Shown: positions 22,990 to 34,352 of the stretch, one piece after another
How the letters are laid out: each line of letters opens with the position of its first letter
Numbering within the stretch: the stretch's first letter is position 1
Source of the DNA: Delphinapterus leucas
Taxonomy: Eukaryota; Chordata; Mammalia; Artiodactyla; Monodontidae
DNA: 64,000 nucleotides
NCBI RefSeq assembly: GCF_002288925.2
Contig: NW_022098092.1
Location: 79,820-143,819 of the forward strand
Direction: 5' to 3'
Made by a program: the position numbers and the translations under genes
Notes under the pieces: model-generated
Databases searched by the model: none
Seen by the model: the letters and a program-made list of their open reading frames with translations, nothing else
What the model was told of the DNA's origin: nothing

Positions 22990-25700
22990 ATCTTTACTTT
23001 CAGGTCACCAGATGATGTGCAGGTCCAGCCAGGGTGGGAATTTTACAGTCTTCAGTAAGACTGGGTTGTTATTTGGTCCAAACCAGAGCATTCTCTTGTT
23101 ATCAAAAAAATTATTGAATTTCCAATCTTGTTTTTCCTTTTCTGAGGCCAATTGTTGAAATTCTCTGGTGCAGTTTTCCTCAGTTATCATTTGGGGAAAT
23201 GTCCCTTTGGACCATGACAGAGGTTTGGCTGGTTTTGGTCCCTTTAATAGCAGCATTCCTTGTGGAAATGTCAGTGAGATAAATTTCCCTTAGCTTCTAG
23301 AGAGTCAAGTTTAGAATGTCCTGAAATCTTAATGGCTAAAGTGGCAGGTAAAAGTGTTGCATCCAATAACACCTAAACATAGGGGCCATTTTAAATTTCA
23401 TTTCAGCTGGAAGTAAAGAAACCATGTTGCTTCTACAACATTCCAAAAGCATGAGCTACACCAAAAGCATATCTACTATCAGTATAAGTATTGGCAGTTT
23501 TTCCCTTGGCTAAAGTACAGGCCTGTGTAAGAGCTCAAGCCTGTGTAAGCCTATTAGGCTGAATTACCCATAAGTAAAGACGCTGCCTCAACAATCTCAA
23601 AGGAAGTTGCAGTAGAATACCCAGCACGATATTTGCCACTGTCACCTTTTAAATAAGAACCATCAGTGAACCATGAGAAACCACTGTTACCCAAAGGAAT
23701 TTCCTGCAAATCATCAAGTGGAGTCAAGAGGAGGTTCTTCAGGGTTTCCCTGGTGGTGTAGTGGTTGAGTCCGCCTGCCAATGCAGGCAACATGGGTTCG
23801 AGCCCTGGTCCAGGAAGATCCCACATGCCACAGAGCAGCTAAGCCTGTGTGCCACAACTACTGAGCCTGTGCTTTAGAGCCAGTGAGCCACAACTACTGA
23901 GCCCATGTGCCACAACTACTGAAGCCTGCGCTCCTAAAGCCCATGCTTCACAAGAGAAGCCACCACAATGATAAGCCCGTGCACCGCATCAAAGAGTAGC
24001 CCCCGCTCACTGCAACTAGAGAAAGTCCTTTCACAACAACGAAGACCCAATGCAGCCAAAAATAAAATAAATTTCTAAAAAAAGAGAAAGAGGAGATCCT
24101 TCAGCATTAAGCAGTTGTGAGGGACTTCATTGGTGATGATGGAGGGGAAAAGAGTAGTAGTGATAAGGTTATTACAACATAAAAGAGTTATATGAGGAGC
24201 AGTTAACAAAAGGACTTCATAGGAGGTGAGGTGGCTAACTGAGAAATGTTGAGTGTGATGAGAATTCAGGAGGGCTTCTACTGCATGAGGTACAAGGATG
24301 ATCAAAGGGAATCCCACAATGATTTTCTTGGTGGCCTCAACCAAAAGGACAGTGGCTCTAATGGCTCTAAGGTGTGCCACAGGGTCCACCTGCTGGCTGT
24401 AATACCCTATGGGTCAATGGTAGTCCCTGTGTTTTGGGGTGAGTATCCCAAGGGCATTCCCTTCCTTTTCATATACAAAAAAGAAAAAGAGGATCTGATA
24501 ACTGGGATTCCCAAGGGCAGGTGCGTTTATCGAGCTCTCATTTAAGGCCTGAAAGTTTATGCTGTTTGGCTCTTCCCATAAAACTGGGTCAGAGTTGTTG
24601 TTGAGTAAAACATACAGAGGTTTGGCTATAAGAGAGAAATTTGACTAATAAGAACCTGCTGTATAAAATAAATAAATTAAATTTTAAAAATAGAGAAATT
24701 TGGAATACACTTTCAGCAATAACTGACTAGCCTGAGAAAACCTTGCAGTCAATGCTTAGATTGGGGTTTGGGGAAACTCAGGACACCATGAAGCCTATCT
24801 GGAACTAGGTATAGCTCTTGTTCTGATATCAGATGCCCTAAATATCAAATATCATACCTGGGTTTGGGCAAATGGCAATTTTTCCTTGGCAACCTTGTGT
24901 CCCTTTAAGGCTAAAAGCTTTAGGAAGTGGGTGCTGTCTTCCTGTGAAGAGGTCTGAGGAAAGCAAAGAAGCAAATTGTCCACATGTTGCAACAAAATAG
25001 AACTTCTGGGAACTTTACATTATCCAGATCAGCCTTGAGAATTTTTGGGAAATAAGAACTCAGTAAAACCCTGAGGCATTACTGTCGCGGTGAATTGTTT
25101 TTCTTCCAAGTGAAGGCAAAAACGATAGACAATAGTCCATCTTCATCAACTGGAATATTAAAGAATGTACTGCATAAATCAAATTACAGTAAAAAATTTA
25201 CATCCAGTGGGAATGGATGTTAGTAAAGTATGAGGATTAGGAACAACAGCGTGTGGAGGGATGACAATGTTGTTTATTGCTCTGAGGTCCTGAACAAACC
25301 TCCACCCTCAGCCCTTGGGTTTCTTCATTAGTAAAATAAGGGTATTGCAGGAACTATTACAAGAAATAATGAGTCTTTGAGACTTGTGATGTCCTATTAT
25401 GGGCTTTATGCCATTAAAGGCTTCTTTACTTATAGGATATTGATTAATTCTGGGAGAGGTTTTGAGGGATCTATTTGGATTGATGCACTGTGAATTTTGC
25501 CAATATCAGTTGGAGATTTTGCCTATAAGGGGGGTGGTTGTTGATTCAATAGGGACAAATGATCAGTGTTTCCAGAATCAGCTCAGAGACAGAGCTGATA
25601 AAAGATGTCAAAGTCATTTAATTCATCTGGTCGGCTGCTTTGATAACTACTGTCTAATTCCAAAATTATTTTCCCCTTTCAGAGGAAAGAAGTTTTAGCA
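22990..25700 (-). pseudogene. ERV pol remnant: reverse transcriptase and RNase H, broken
   Basis: The clearest part is RNase H. The minus frame ending near 23554 holds WFTDGSYL, with the first catalytic Asp of this domain family, and its C-terminal continuation lies at about 23520-23300 in other frames. The stretch 24389-24090 resembles the gammaretroviral connection region (VPHAVEALLNSHHTQHFS). Near 24970-25000 the reverse transcriptase active site reads HVDN where YxDD is expected. A SINE splits RNase H from the connection region. Stops and frameshifts are frequent and no integrase motif was seen. It cannot make an active enzyme. Confidence 0.72.
23743..24087 (+). mobile_element. CHR-type SINE (long form) inside ERV pol
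   Basis: The SINE begins GGTTTCCCTGGTGGTGTAG and ends in an A-rich tail. The flanks AAGAGGAGGTTCTTCAG (about 23727) and AAGAGGAGATCCTTCAG (about 24088) are an imperfect target-site duplication. The copy is diverged and has the longer tail body. Confidence 0.85.
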
Positions 25701-25970
25701 TGATGCTTCTGTAAGAAGTCTCAGCCTAATATAAATGGATAGCGGCAGAGGAACTAAGGAGAAAAGAGTATGTGTTTCTCAAAGGGCCTAAACAAAAGGA
25801 CATCAGGTCACAGGCAGGAACCTCTTGAGGTTCATTAGAGATCCCACTGTTGGAACTGTATTAGTACTCCGAGGCAGGGGCTGCTTTATAGTAGTGGGGT
25901 TGAGCACCGAGAGTGTGGCTGCAGTGTCAGTTAGGATGAGAAGAGACCCATCCCAAATCTGAAGGAATGT
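25700..25970 (-). pseudogene. ERV protease remnant
   Basis: On the minus strand near 25935-25900 a frame reads LTDTAATLSVL. The Asp-Thr pair and following hydrophobic run fit a retroviral aspartic protease active site, but the usual third residue Gly is Ala. It lies between gag and reverse transcriptase, as expected. Short and decayed. Confidence 0.5.
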
Positions 25971-26039
25971 TTCTCCAAGCTGATTAAGAGGGAGAATTGG
26001 GAAGAGCCCCTGTAGTTCCTTGGAGCCCCATTACTGGGA

Positions 26040-27350
26040 ATTGGGAGGAAGTTGGAAAGCCTGGTTAGAGGGCTGATGGTGACTGAAGGGCTTGAATCTG
26101 TAACAATCTCTTTTCCAATGCCCTGGCTCTTTGCTCTAATAGCAGAAACTAGGAGGTTTTTGTTTCATTTAGGGAACTTTATTTGCTGAAGTTTAAGATT
26201 AAGAATTTTGGCAGTTTTCCTTTTAGGTGACTCATCTAGAGTGTGAGAGAGCTGGTTTGTAAGATTAACTAAATCTGGAGTGGACATCATTTCCCATTCC
26301 ATCCTGTTCTTTTTTACTAGAAAGGAAAGACCCTGGTTCAGACCATTAATAAACAGAGTTAAATCTACCTGAGTGGGATCAACATCTGAAGGAAGACCAG
26401 AATTTTCTTTTAAATAATCTGAAGTTGATTGTAATAGCTATGAACAGATTCATCAGCTTTTTGTGTGTAAGCCTGAATTTTATTCCAACCAATAGGCTTT
26501 GGAAAAGCCCTAGAAATTGCCCGATGAAGTCACCTAGCAATTGCCTTGGCCTCACCATATAAGTTAGCAGGTTGCTTTCCTTGTTGTAATTCTAGAGACC
26601 TTTCAGGACTTTCCCAGTCAGCAGTTTTCATCCAATGCTGGGCGTGGCCTTCACCAACAAGCATATGACCTAGCTGATGTAAGTCAGAGAACAAGATTGG
26701 TAAGATTGTTATATTAAATTCCTCAGCAAATCTGTGAGGATCTTTGTTTACTTTGGGAAACTCTTTAACTATGGCTCGCAGTTCAGTTTTAGCCCAAGGA
26801 ATATTTAAAATTAAGGGTTTAACCTCTGGATCCTCAGAAAGCTAAATTCTAAAGGGACAGGTTCTGATAGATTCAGAGGAAAATGGGGTGAGGAGATTTT
26901 CAGGGGGAAAGGGAAGTTCAGCGAGAGAATTAGTGTGGAGGAACTGAGGATACAGAGGAGGAATAGGCAGTATAAAGGGGAAGGAAAAAGATGGCCCTGA
27001 AGGCAGGGCCTGAGCACAGGGTCCCAGAGGAAGGGAACAAGATGGTGCTAAAGGCAGAGCCTGAGACAAAGAGGCTGCAGAAGAAGAATGTGAGGCTTCA
27101 GAAGCTATTTTATCCTTCTTTAATCATTTGTTTGCCTCAATTAATCTTAAAATCTTATTTTGCAGAGAGGCAATTTTAGGCTCCTGATAACATTTGGAAA
27201 CCTCAAAATACCAATAAAAATAAGTGTTTTGTTCAGTTTTAGAAGTTTTATAGGTAAGGTTGTCCAATTGGGTTTTAAGAAAGGTAAGTTTGGGGATTTC
27301 AAAGGTTTCCCGTAACTGCCTTTGGTTAGGTTAGTCTAATTTCAGAGTGC
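26040..27350 (-). pseudogene. ERV gag remnant: matrix, Pro-rich, capsid and nucleocapsid regions
   Basis: Reading right to left there is a matrix-like stretch (27330-27090), a Pro-rich segment (27069-26845), a capsid-like region (26830-26210) and, near 26150-26095, a degenerate CCHC zinc knuckle that still reads GHWKRDC. Frames are interrupted by stops and shifts. The order matrix, Pro-rich, capsid, nucleocapsid is that of gammaretroviral Gag. The domain assignments are by eye. Confidence 0.62.
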
Positions 27351-27365
27351 AGTGAGTAGCAGCTG

Positions 27366-27437
27366 GAAGCAAGACCATGATTGAAACCTGATTGCGGCGG
27401 TGAGAGTGCCAAATCTTAACCACTAGACCATGAGGGC
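27366..27437 (-). other. tRNA-Glu-like sequence next to an LTR-like block
   Basis: On the minus strand the 5' two thirds match mammalian tRNA-Glu closely. This includes the A-box TGGTCTAGTGG and the anticodon arm CACTCTCACCGCCGC (anticodon CTC). The T-arm is degraded (GGTTTCAATCA for GGTTCGAATCC-type) and the 3' acceptor strand no longer pairs. It is nearer to the real tRNA than the CHR SINE heads are, so it is not simply another SINE. Function as a tRNA is unlikely. Confidence 0.65.
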
Positions 27438-28060
27438 CAGTGGATAAATTCTGAGCCCCATTTCTTGTCTGCCTTGAAAAAAATTTTGACAAGGAGACAG
27501 AAGGTAGAGAGGAAAGTAGACGTATATTAGAAAAGCAGAGTACATGCCGACAGAGGCAAGGTTGATTTCAGAGAAAAGTCATGCCTCTGGGAAGTTTAAA
27601 TCATTTTTAAGGGGGCAGTCTTCCAGGCCTTTGTTTTTCTCTGGCCAGTCATCCTGCTTTGTCCTTTGACTCAGGGCCCACCCCACATACTTTAGCCAAG
27701 ATGGATTTTAGCACAAGGACCTTTGGGATGTTAGTAAAACTTAGTATAGTCTGGTGTCCCCTCCCTTTTTGACCCCCAAGGATCCTATCTGCGCATGTGC
27801 GGTCAAGATCTCCCTGATCCCAAGGATGAGAAATATGTGACCTCTTGATCTTTTGCCCAGGCAGTGCTTAGCCTATTCCTGTTGTTATTTCTATCTTGAA
27901 GTATAAACAGGAGGCTGGCTGTAAATGTCTAATCTGGAGCCCATCTATACCCTGCCTCAAAAAATATGTACAGGAGGCTAGTTGTAAATGTCTGGCCTGG
28001 GGCTCATCTATCTCCTGCCTCAGGTCCACATAGAAATGCACATGAGGAAGGACCACAGAT
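27438..28060 (-). mobile_element. Second LTR-like block inside the ERV
   Basis: The minus strand begins near 28056 with TGTGGTCCTTCC and includes two 63-bp direct repeats (about 27908-28023), like the enhancer repeats of gammaretroviral U3. It runs into the tRNA-Glu-like sequence. I did not find clean TG...CA ends or a target duplication, so an LTR from a second provirus is an inference. Confidence 0.4.
27908..28023 (-). repeat. Two 63-bp direct repeats (possible U3 enhancers)
   Basis: CAGGAGGCTGGCTGTAAATG at about 27908 recurs as CAGGAGGCTAGTTGTAAATG at about 27971. Each is followed by TCT, CTGG, GCCCATCTAT or GCTCATCTAT, and CCTGCCTCA. Confidence 0.8.
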
Positions 28061-28079
28061 TTTAAACATAAAATCAGCC

Positions 28080-28600
28080 AGGGTCCCTGTGGTTGAGGGG
28101 TGGGGGGGAATGCTCCTTCAAAATGTTTAGATAACTGGGATCCTATTTCCCAGAGGTCTTTCTCTAGAATAGAAGGATAAATTACAAAAAACCCTAACAG
28201 CTCAAACAGCCTGCAGGCCTAACACCAGCCAGTTCCAAGGGCACCGCCTAGTTCTGAAAGACTCAGGCCAAATGCTTAACAGCATAGATCCAACAGAAGA
28301 GCTCCTGTACCAATGGGAATCAGGCTGAAGGCACGGGCATTCCAGTTGGAGCAGCCTGATTTCAAGAGCCGGGTCAATGTGCCAAATAAACAAGGCTTTA
28401 ATCAGAAAGGACAAAGCCTTAATATAGATCCTGAATAAAACCTGGAGATCCTCAAAGCAAAGAGGGCAGAAGCTCAGATCCAGGAGAAAGACTTACCCTC
28501 AAACCCCAGAGTCCCAGCAAGCATCAATGAGGTTAGTGTTGGTATCACACTTGTTGGCTTGCCCACCTTCCAGTTGTTGGGGGTCTTCTCTGGGTCCCTG
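28080..28600 (-). other. ERV leader region
   Basis: It lies between the 5' LTR and the second LTR-like block. On the minus strand a strong splice-donor-like GAGGGTAAGTC lies near 28500. The primer binding site expected beside the LTR would be near 28590-28610 and may start TGGCCCACACAGGGACCC; I cannot assign its tRNA. Confidence 0.4.
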
Positions 28601-29590
28601 TGTGGGCCAAAAATATTGACCTTAAATAGACTGCAAGTTATTTCTCCAGCAAAAATGGGTTTACTCATGATCATCAAAGAACTGCAATTTGGCGTCTGCA
28701 ACCATGGCAAGCCACATGCAAGTCTTTCACATAAGGAGAGAGGGGAAAAGGAAGTTGGGAGGGTTTTAGTAAACAAAGAGTTCCTTGGAGAAATTGAGAA
28801 TTAAGAGTATAGTGGCTTCTCATTGACTGAATTGTGACAATCGTTCGTTGGCTGAGCTCTTGCCAGACAAGAGGAGGAAGTCTTCCTTTGGGGTTCCACT
28901 ATGGTTGTAGAGTGTGAGAGCTCCCCCTTCTGGCCTCCTGGCTCTATTTTAGTTGAGGTTTCTGTTTATTAATTTTTTTTAAGATTTTTTTTTTTTTTTT
29001 GGCTACGTCGGGTCTTAGTTGCGGCATGTGGGATCTTTGCTTGGGGCACGCGGGATCTTTTGTTGCAGTGTGCGGGCTCTTCGTTGTGGTGCGCGGGTTT
29101 CTCTCTAGTTTTGGTGTGCGGGTTTTCTCTCTCTAGTTGTGCATGGGCTCCAGGGAATGTGGTCTCCGTAGTTTGTGGCATGCTGGCTCTTGTTGAGGTG
29201 CATGAGCTCAGAAGTTGTGGCATGCGGGCTTAGTTGCCACGCAGCGTCTGGGATCCCAGTTCCTCAACCAGGGATCAAACCCGCATCCCCTGCATTGCAA
29301 GGCAATTTCTTTACCAGTGGACCATTAGGGAATTCCCCTGTTTATTAATTTTTACAGGCATCATCATCCTTTGATTGAGCATTACTGGGCCTCCTGTCCC
29401 TCCTGGCAAAGTTGCAGCAGGTGCTTCTTCCTTCACAGTTTCTTTGACCATCATAACATAGATACATGTTATTATCTCTGTGTCTCTTTCATTGCTTTCT
29501 GCACATGTCCTAGGAGGTATTTGTCAAAAAGAAAACACTTCTCTTCTGTGTCGATCCCACTTTCACAAGTCTTCCTCTTAAACAACTTTT
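28601..29590 (-). mobile_element. 5' LTR of the ERV, interrupted by a SINE
   Basis: The first 115 bases match the remnant LTR at 22836-22965. The sequence resumes after the SINE (29338 onwards) and ends somewhere before the CA repeat at 29600. The outer boundary is uncertain. Confidence 0.5.
28978..29337 (-). mobile_element. CHR-type SINE (long form), minus, inside the LTR
   Basis: The poly-T is at the left and the tRNA-derived end (AGGGAATTCCC) at the right. The flanks CTGTTTATTAATTTTT at 28962 and 29338 form a clear target-site duplication. Confidence 0.88.
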
Positions 29591-29595
29591 ACTGT

Positions 29596-29599
<4 letters not shown>

Positions 29600-29631
<32 letters not shown>

Positions 29632-29641
29632 CACACACACA
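29600..29641 (+). repeat. (CA)n microsatellite
   Basis: A CA run of about 42 bases with one ATGCAC interruption near 29629. Confidence 0.95.
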
Positions 29642-30930
29642 AACATGTCACTTTATTTTCACTTTTCTAACAATAAAGAATATAAGGCAAAAAATATATG
29701 AGAATTGCATCACTTGTCCAATATTGCTTTCCAGGGGAGATTATGAGCTTTGTGAGAACTTCACTTGAATGTGTGGCCAACTATAGGGCTCCATTCACTA
29801 GTCCTGAAGGTGAAAAATCCTTCGAGGAGGTCGAGACCTTTGGGCTTGTTTGGGAAATCCCAGGTGATTGGTGGGGCTCTGCCAGGTCCCTTGGGTGTGT
29901 GCCAAGGACACGTTGATAGGCCACTTAGGAAGGTGTAGTCACTGGCATACCAGGATGTGGTTGTAGCACTCCAACCTGGGCTCAGTGGCCCTTCCCCATG
30001 GGACTAACTCTTGGTGCTGAAGGGAGCCGTTGTGCCCTGAGGAAGATGCCCAAGAGCTCCAGATCCCCCAAGGATGCCAAGACCTTCAGTGGCTCTCCTC
30101 CAGAGAGCAGACAGAAGAAGCAGACCCAGGCTCACCAAGGGCTCTGGGGGCTGCCACTGGGGTTTTCATCTATGGGCAGGGAGCTTCCTGGGATGGAATG
30201 ACCCTAACCCTCATCCCCCCTCTTCCTGTTCCCCATCTGCCACAGGATGCTAGCAACAACTTCACACTGTTTGAGGGCATGGAAGTCTCCAGGAGCCTCA
30301 GTGGAATACCATGATGCCCTGTTGGCATGATGACCCAGAAGTCAAGGGCACCTCTTACCCCACATTCCCTCAGAAACCAGTCAGGGGAGTCAAGATGCCC
30401 TAGATTTTAGGATGTGTCTCAGGAGCACCTGACCTACGCTCATAATTTCCTCTATCCTGTACAAAGGAAATAGTATATTTATAACTGATATATAAGGCTC
30501 TTGTCTAATTTGGTCATCAGTGTCTTCTCTGGATATGCTTCTATTGAGTAATTTATTCTTGTTATTGTTGGAACTGAAGTATTTTACTTTTGAACTGAGA
30601 CAAATGCTGTCAATTTTAATTATTTTTTTAAAAATTCATGTATAATAGCTCAGAGGAAGAAGGTTGTCATCATGAACCTTTATATATGGTGAACCCCCAA
30701 AACAACCATTGAACTTGGGGAAAGAATTTATTTGTCCATTTTTTTAAACAGAATTCAGGGAAAAATAAGACATAACTATAATATTTTTTAAATCCTCATT
30801 GCCCTTTGCCTCTAGGTTTCTTTCTATACATTGAACAGATCATCTTCATACCACTTCAGGACCTATGCATATAATATCACCTGTCCTTGGAATGTTCTCC
30901 AACAAGAAACTTTTTTTTGTCAATTTGTTT
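29642..30930. other. Unassigned stretch, partly exon-like
   Basis: Bases 29700-30420 are GC-richer than their surroundings and free of repeats I know. Acceptor-like sites occur at 29734 (TTGCTTTCCAG) and 30246 (CCCCATCTGCCACAG). Short frames (29698-29916, 29998-30201, 30030-30314) share no frame or known motif. It could be a decayed gene fragment or non-coding RNA exon. Bases 30430-30930 are AT-rich and unremarkable. Confidence 0.3.
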
Positions 30931-31748
30931 GTTTTTAAAATTTTTATTGGAGTATAGTTGATGTAAAATGTTGTGTTAGTTTCTGCTGTACAGCAAAGTG
31001 AATCAGTTATACGTATATGTGCTCTTTTTTAGATTCTTTTCCCATATAGGCCATAACAGAGTACTGAGTAGAATTCTCTGTGCTATATAGTAGGTCCTTA
31101 TTAGTTATCTATTTTATATATAGTAGTATGTATATGTCAATCCCAATTTCCCAATTTTTCCCCTCCCCCATTGCCCCCTGGTAACCATAAGTTTATTTTC
31201 TACATCTGTGACTCTATTTCTGTTTTGTAAATAAGTTCCTTTGTACCATTTTTTAGATTCAACATATAAGCACTATCATATGATATTTGTCTTTCTCTCT
31301 CTGACTTACTTCACTCAGTATGACAATCTCTAAGTCCATCCATGTTGCTGCAAAAGACATTATTTCATTCTTTTTTATGGCTGAGTAATATTCCATTGTA
31401 TATGTATACTCTATCTTCTTATGCACTCCTCTGTCAATGGACATTTAGATTGCTTCCATGTTCTGGCTATTGTAAGTAGTGCTACAATGAATATTGGGGT
31501 GCATGTAACATTTCAAATTATGGTTTTCTCCAGATATATACCCAGGGGTGGGATTGCTGGATCATATGGTAGTTCTATATTTAGTTTTTTAAGGAACCTC
31601 CATACTGTTCTCCATAATGGTTGTACCACTTTACATTCCCACCAACAGTGTAGGAGGGTTCCCTTTTCTCCACACCCTCTCCAGCATTTGTTGTTTGTAG
31701 ATTTTTTGATGGCCATTCTGACTGGTGTGAGATGACACCTCATTGTAG

Positions 31749-31857
31749 CTTTTTTTTTTTAAATTGGGGTATAGTTGTTTTACAATGTTGTGTTAGTTTC
31801 ACCGTACACAGTAGAAGTGTAGAGTTCCCTGTGCTTTACTGCAGGTTCTCATTAGTT
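31749..31857 (-). mobile_element. Very short L1 3' end inserted in the second L1
   Basis: A poly-T start is followed by about 100 bases of L1 3' UTR (AAATTGGGGTATAGTTGTTT). CCTCATTGTAG occurs on both sides (31738-31748, 31858-31868) as a target-site duplication. Confidence 0.85.
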
Positions 31858-31976
31858 CCTCATTGTAGTTTTGACTTGCATTTCTCTTATAATTAGTGAT
31901 GTTGAACATCTTTTCATGTGGTTTTTGGCCATCTGTATGTCTTCTTTGGAGAAATGTCTATTTACATCTTCTGCAC

Positions 31977-32182
31977 TTTTTTTGTGTGTGTGTGGTACAC
32001 GGGCCTCTCACTGTTGTGGCCTCTCCCGTTGCGGAGCACAGGCTCCGGATGCGCAGGCTCAGCGGCCATGGCTCACAGGCCCAGCCGCTCTGCGGCATGT
32101 GGGATCTTCCCGGACAGGGCACGATCCCATGTCCCCTGCATCAGCAGGCGGACTCTCAACCACTGCACCACCAGGGAAGCCC
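31977..32182 (-). mobile_element. CHR-type SINE (short form), minus
   Basis: Tail T-run at the left, tRNA-derived end at the right. The body is close to that of the young SINE at 4935-5146. It sits in ORF2 of the second L1, flanked by CTGC(A/C)C. Confidence 0.88.
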
Positions 32183-34000
32183 CTGCCCATTTTTTGATTG
32201 GGTTGTTTGTTTTCTTGTCATAGACCTGCATGAGCTGTTTGTATATTTTGGAGATTAATCCCTTGTCAGTCACTTATTAGCAAATATTTTCTCCCATTCT
32301 GTGGGTTATCTTTTCACTTTGTTTATGGTTTCCTTTGCTGTGCTAAAGCTTTTAAGTTTAATTAAGTCCCATTTGTTTATTTTTGTTTTTATTTTCACTA
32401 CTCTAGGAGGTGGATCAAGAAAGATATTGCTGCAATTTATGTCAGAGAGTGTTCTGCTTATGTTTTCCTCTAAGAGTTTTATAGCCTTACGTTTAGTTCT
32501 CTGATCCATTTTGAGTTTATTTCTGTGTATGGTGTGAGAAAATGTTCTAATTCCATTCTTTTACATGTAGCTGTCCAGTTTTCCCAGCACCACTTATTGA
32601 AGAGGCAGTCTTTTCTCCGTTGTATATTCTTGACTCCTTTATCAAAGATAAGGTGACCATATGTGTGTGAGTTTATCTCTGGGCTTTCTATCCTGTTCCA
32701 TTGATCTATATTTCTGTTTTTGTGCCAGTACCATACTCTCTTGATTACTGTAGCTTTGTAGTATAGTCTGAAGTCAGGGAGCCTGATTCCTCCAGCTCCG
32801 TTTTTCTTTCTCAAGATTGCTTTGGCTATTCAGGGTCTTTTGTGTTTCCATTAAAAATTGTAAAATTTTTTGTTCTATTCTGTAAAAAATGCCGTTAATA
32901 ATTTGATAGGTATTGCATTGAATCTGTAGATTGCGTTGGGTAGTATAGTCATTTTCACAATGTTGATTCTTGCAATCCAAAAACATGATATATCTCTCCA
33001 TCTGTTTGTGTCATCTTTGATTCCTTTCATCCTATAGTTTTCTGCGTGCAGGTATTTTGCCTCCTGAGGTAGGTTTATTCCTAGGTATTTTATTCTTTTT
33101 GATGCAATGGTAAATAGGATTGTTTCTTTAATTTCTCTTTCTGATCTTTCATTGTTAGTGGATAAGAATGCAAGAGATCTCTGTATGTTAATTTTGTATC
33201 CTACAACTTTACCGAATTCATTGATGAGCTCTAGTAGTTTTCTGCTGCCTTCTTTAGAATTTTCTATGTTTAGTATCATGTCATCTGCAAACAGTGACAG
33301 TTTTACTTCTTCCTTTCCCTTTTGTATTCCTTTTATTTCTTTTTCTTCTCTGATTGCTGTGGCTAGGACTTCCAAAACTATGTTGAATAAAGGTGGTGTG
33401 AGTGGACATCCTTGTCTTGTTCCTGACCTTAGAGGAAATGCTTCCAGTTTTTCACCATTGAGTATTATGTTATATAATACATAATTTTTAAGTGTGGCCT
33501 TTATTATGTTGAATTATGTTCCCTCTATACCCACTTTGAGGGGAATTTTTATAATATACAGATTTTGAATTTTGTCAAAAGCTATATCTGCATCTATTGA
33601 GATGATCACGAGTTCTTTATTCTTCAGTTTGTTAATGTGGTACATCACATTGATTTGTGGATGTTGAAAAATCCTTGTATCCCTGGGATAAATCCCACTT
33701 GATTATGGCGTATAATCCATCTGATGTATTGTTGGATTCAGTTTGCTAATATTTTTTGAGTATTTTTGCATCTATGTTTATCAGTGATACTGGCCTCTAA
33801 TTTTCTTTTTTGTGTGTGATACCTTTTTTTGTTTTGGTATCAGGGTGATGCTGGCCTCATAGAACAGGTTTGGAAGAATTCCTTTCTCTGCAGTTTTTTG
33901 GAATAGTTTGAGAAGGATTGGTGTTAACTCTTCTCTAAATATTTCATAGAATTCACCTGTGAAGCCGTCTGGTCCTAGAATTTTGTTTGTTGGGAGTTTT

Positions 34001-34352
34001 TTTTTTTTAATAAAATTATTTATTTATTTTTGGTGTGTTGGGTCTTCGTTGGTTCATGTGGGCTTTCTCTAGTTGTGATGAGCAGGAGCTACTCTTCATT
34101 GCAGTGCATGGGCTTCTCATTGCAGTGGCTTCTCTTGTTGCAGAGCATGGGCTCTAGGCACATGGGCTTCAGTAGTTGTGGTACGTGGGCTCAGTAGTTG
34201 TGGTTCCCGGGCTCTAGAGCATAGGCTCAGTAGTTGTGGAACACGGGTTTAGTTGCCCTGCAGCATGTGGGATCTTCCTGGACCAGGGCTCAAACCTGTG
34301 TCCCCTGCAATGGCAGGTGGATTCTTAACCACTGCACCACCAGGGAAGTCCC
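34001..34352 (-). mobile_element. CHR-type SINE (long form), minus
   Basis: The target-site duplication TGTTGGGAGTTTT occurs at 33988 and 34353. A diverged long-form copy within ORF2 of the second L1. Confidence 0.9.

Larger units (their letters stand above)
22836..29590 (-). mobile_element. Decayed gammaretrovirus-like (class I) ERV, minus orientation
   Basis: Related LTR ends lie at 22836-22965 (3' side) and 28605-28720 (5' side). They share phrases such as AAATAGACTGC, ATTTCTCCAG and GTCTGCAACCATGGCAAG. Between them, reading right to left, are a leader with a splice-donor-like GAGGGTAAGTC (about 28500), gag, protease, reverse transcriptase and RNase H. Integrase and env were not found, so the 3' half appears deleted. 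All frames are broken. SINEs at 23743-24087 and 28978-29337 inserted later. A second LTR-like block lies at 27366-28060. Confidence 0.75.
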
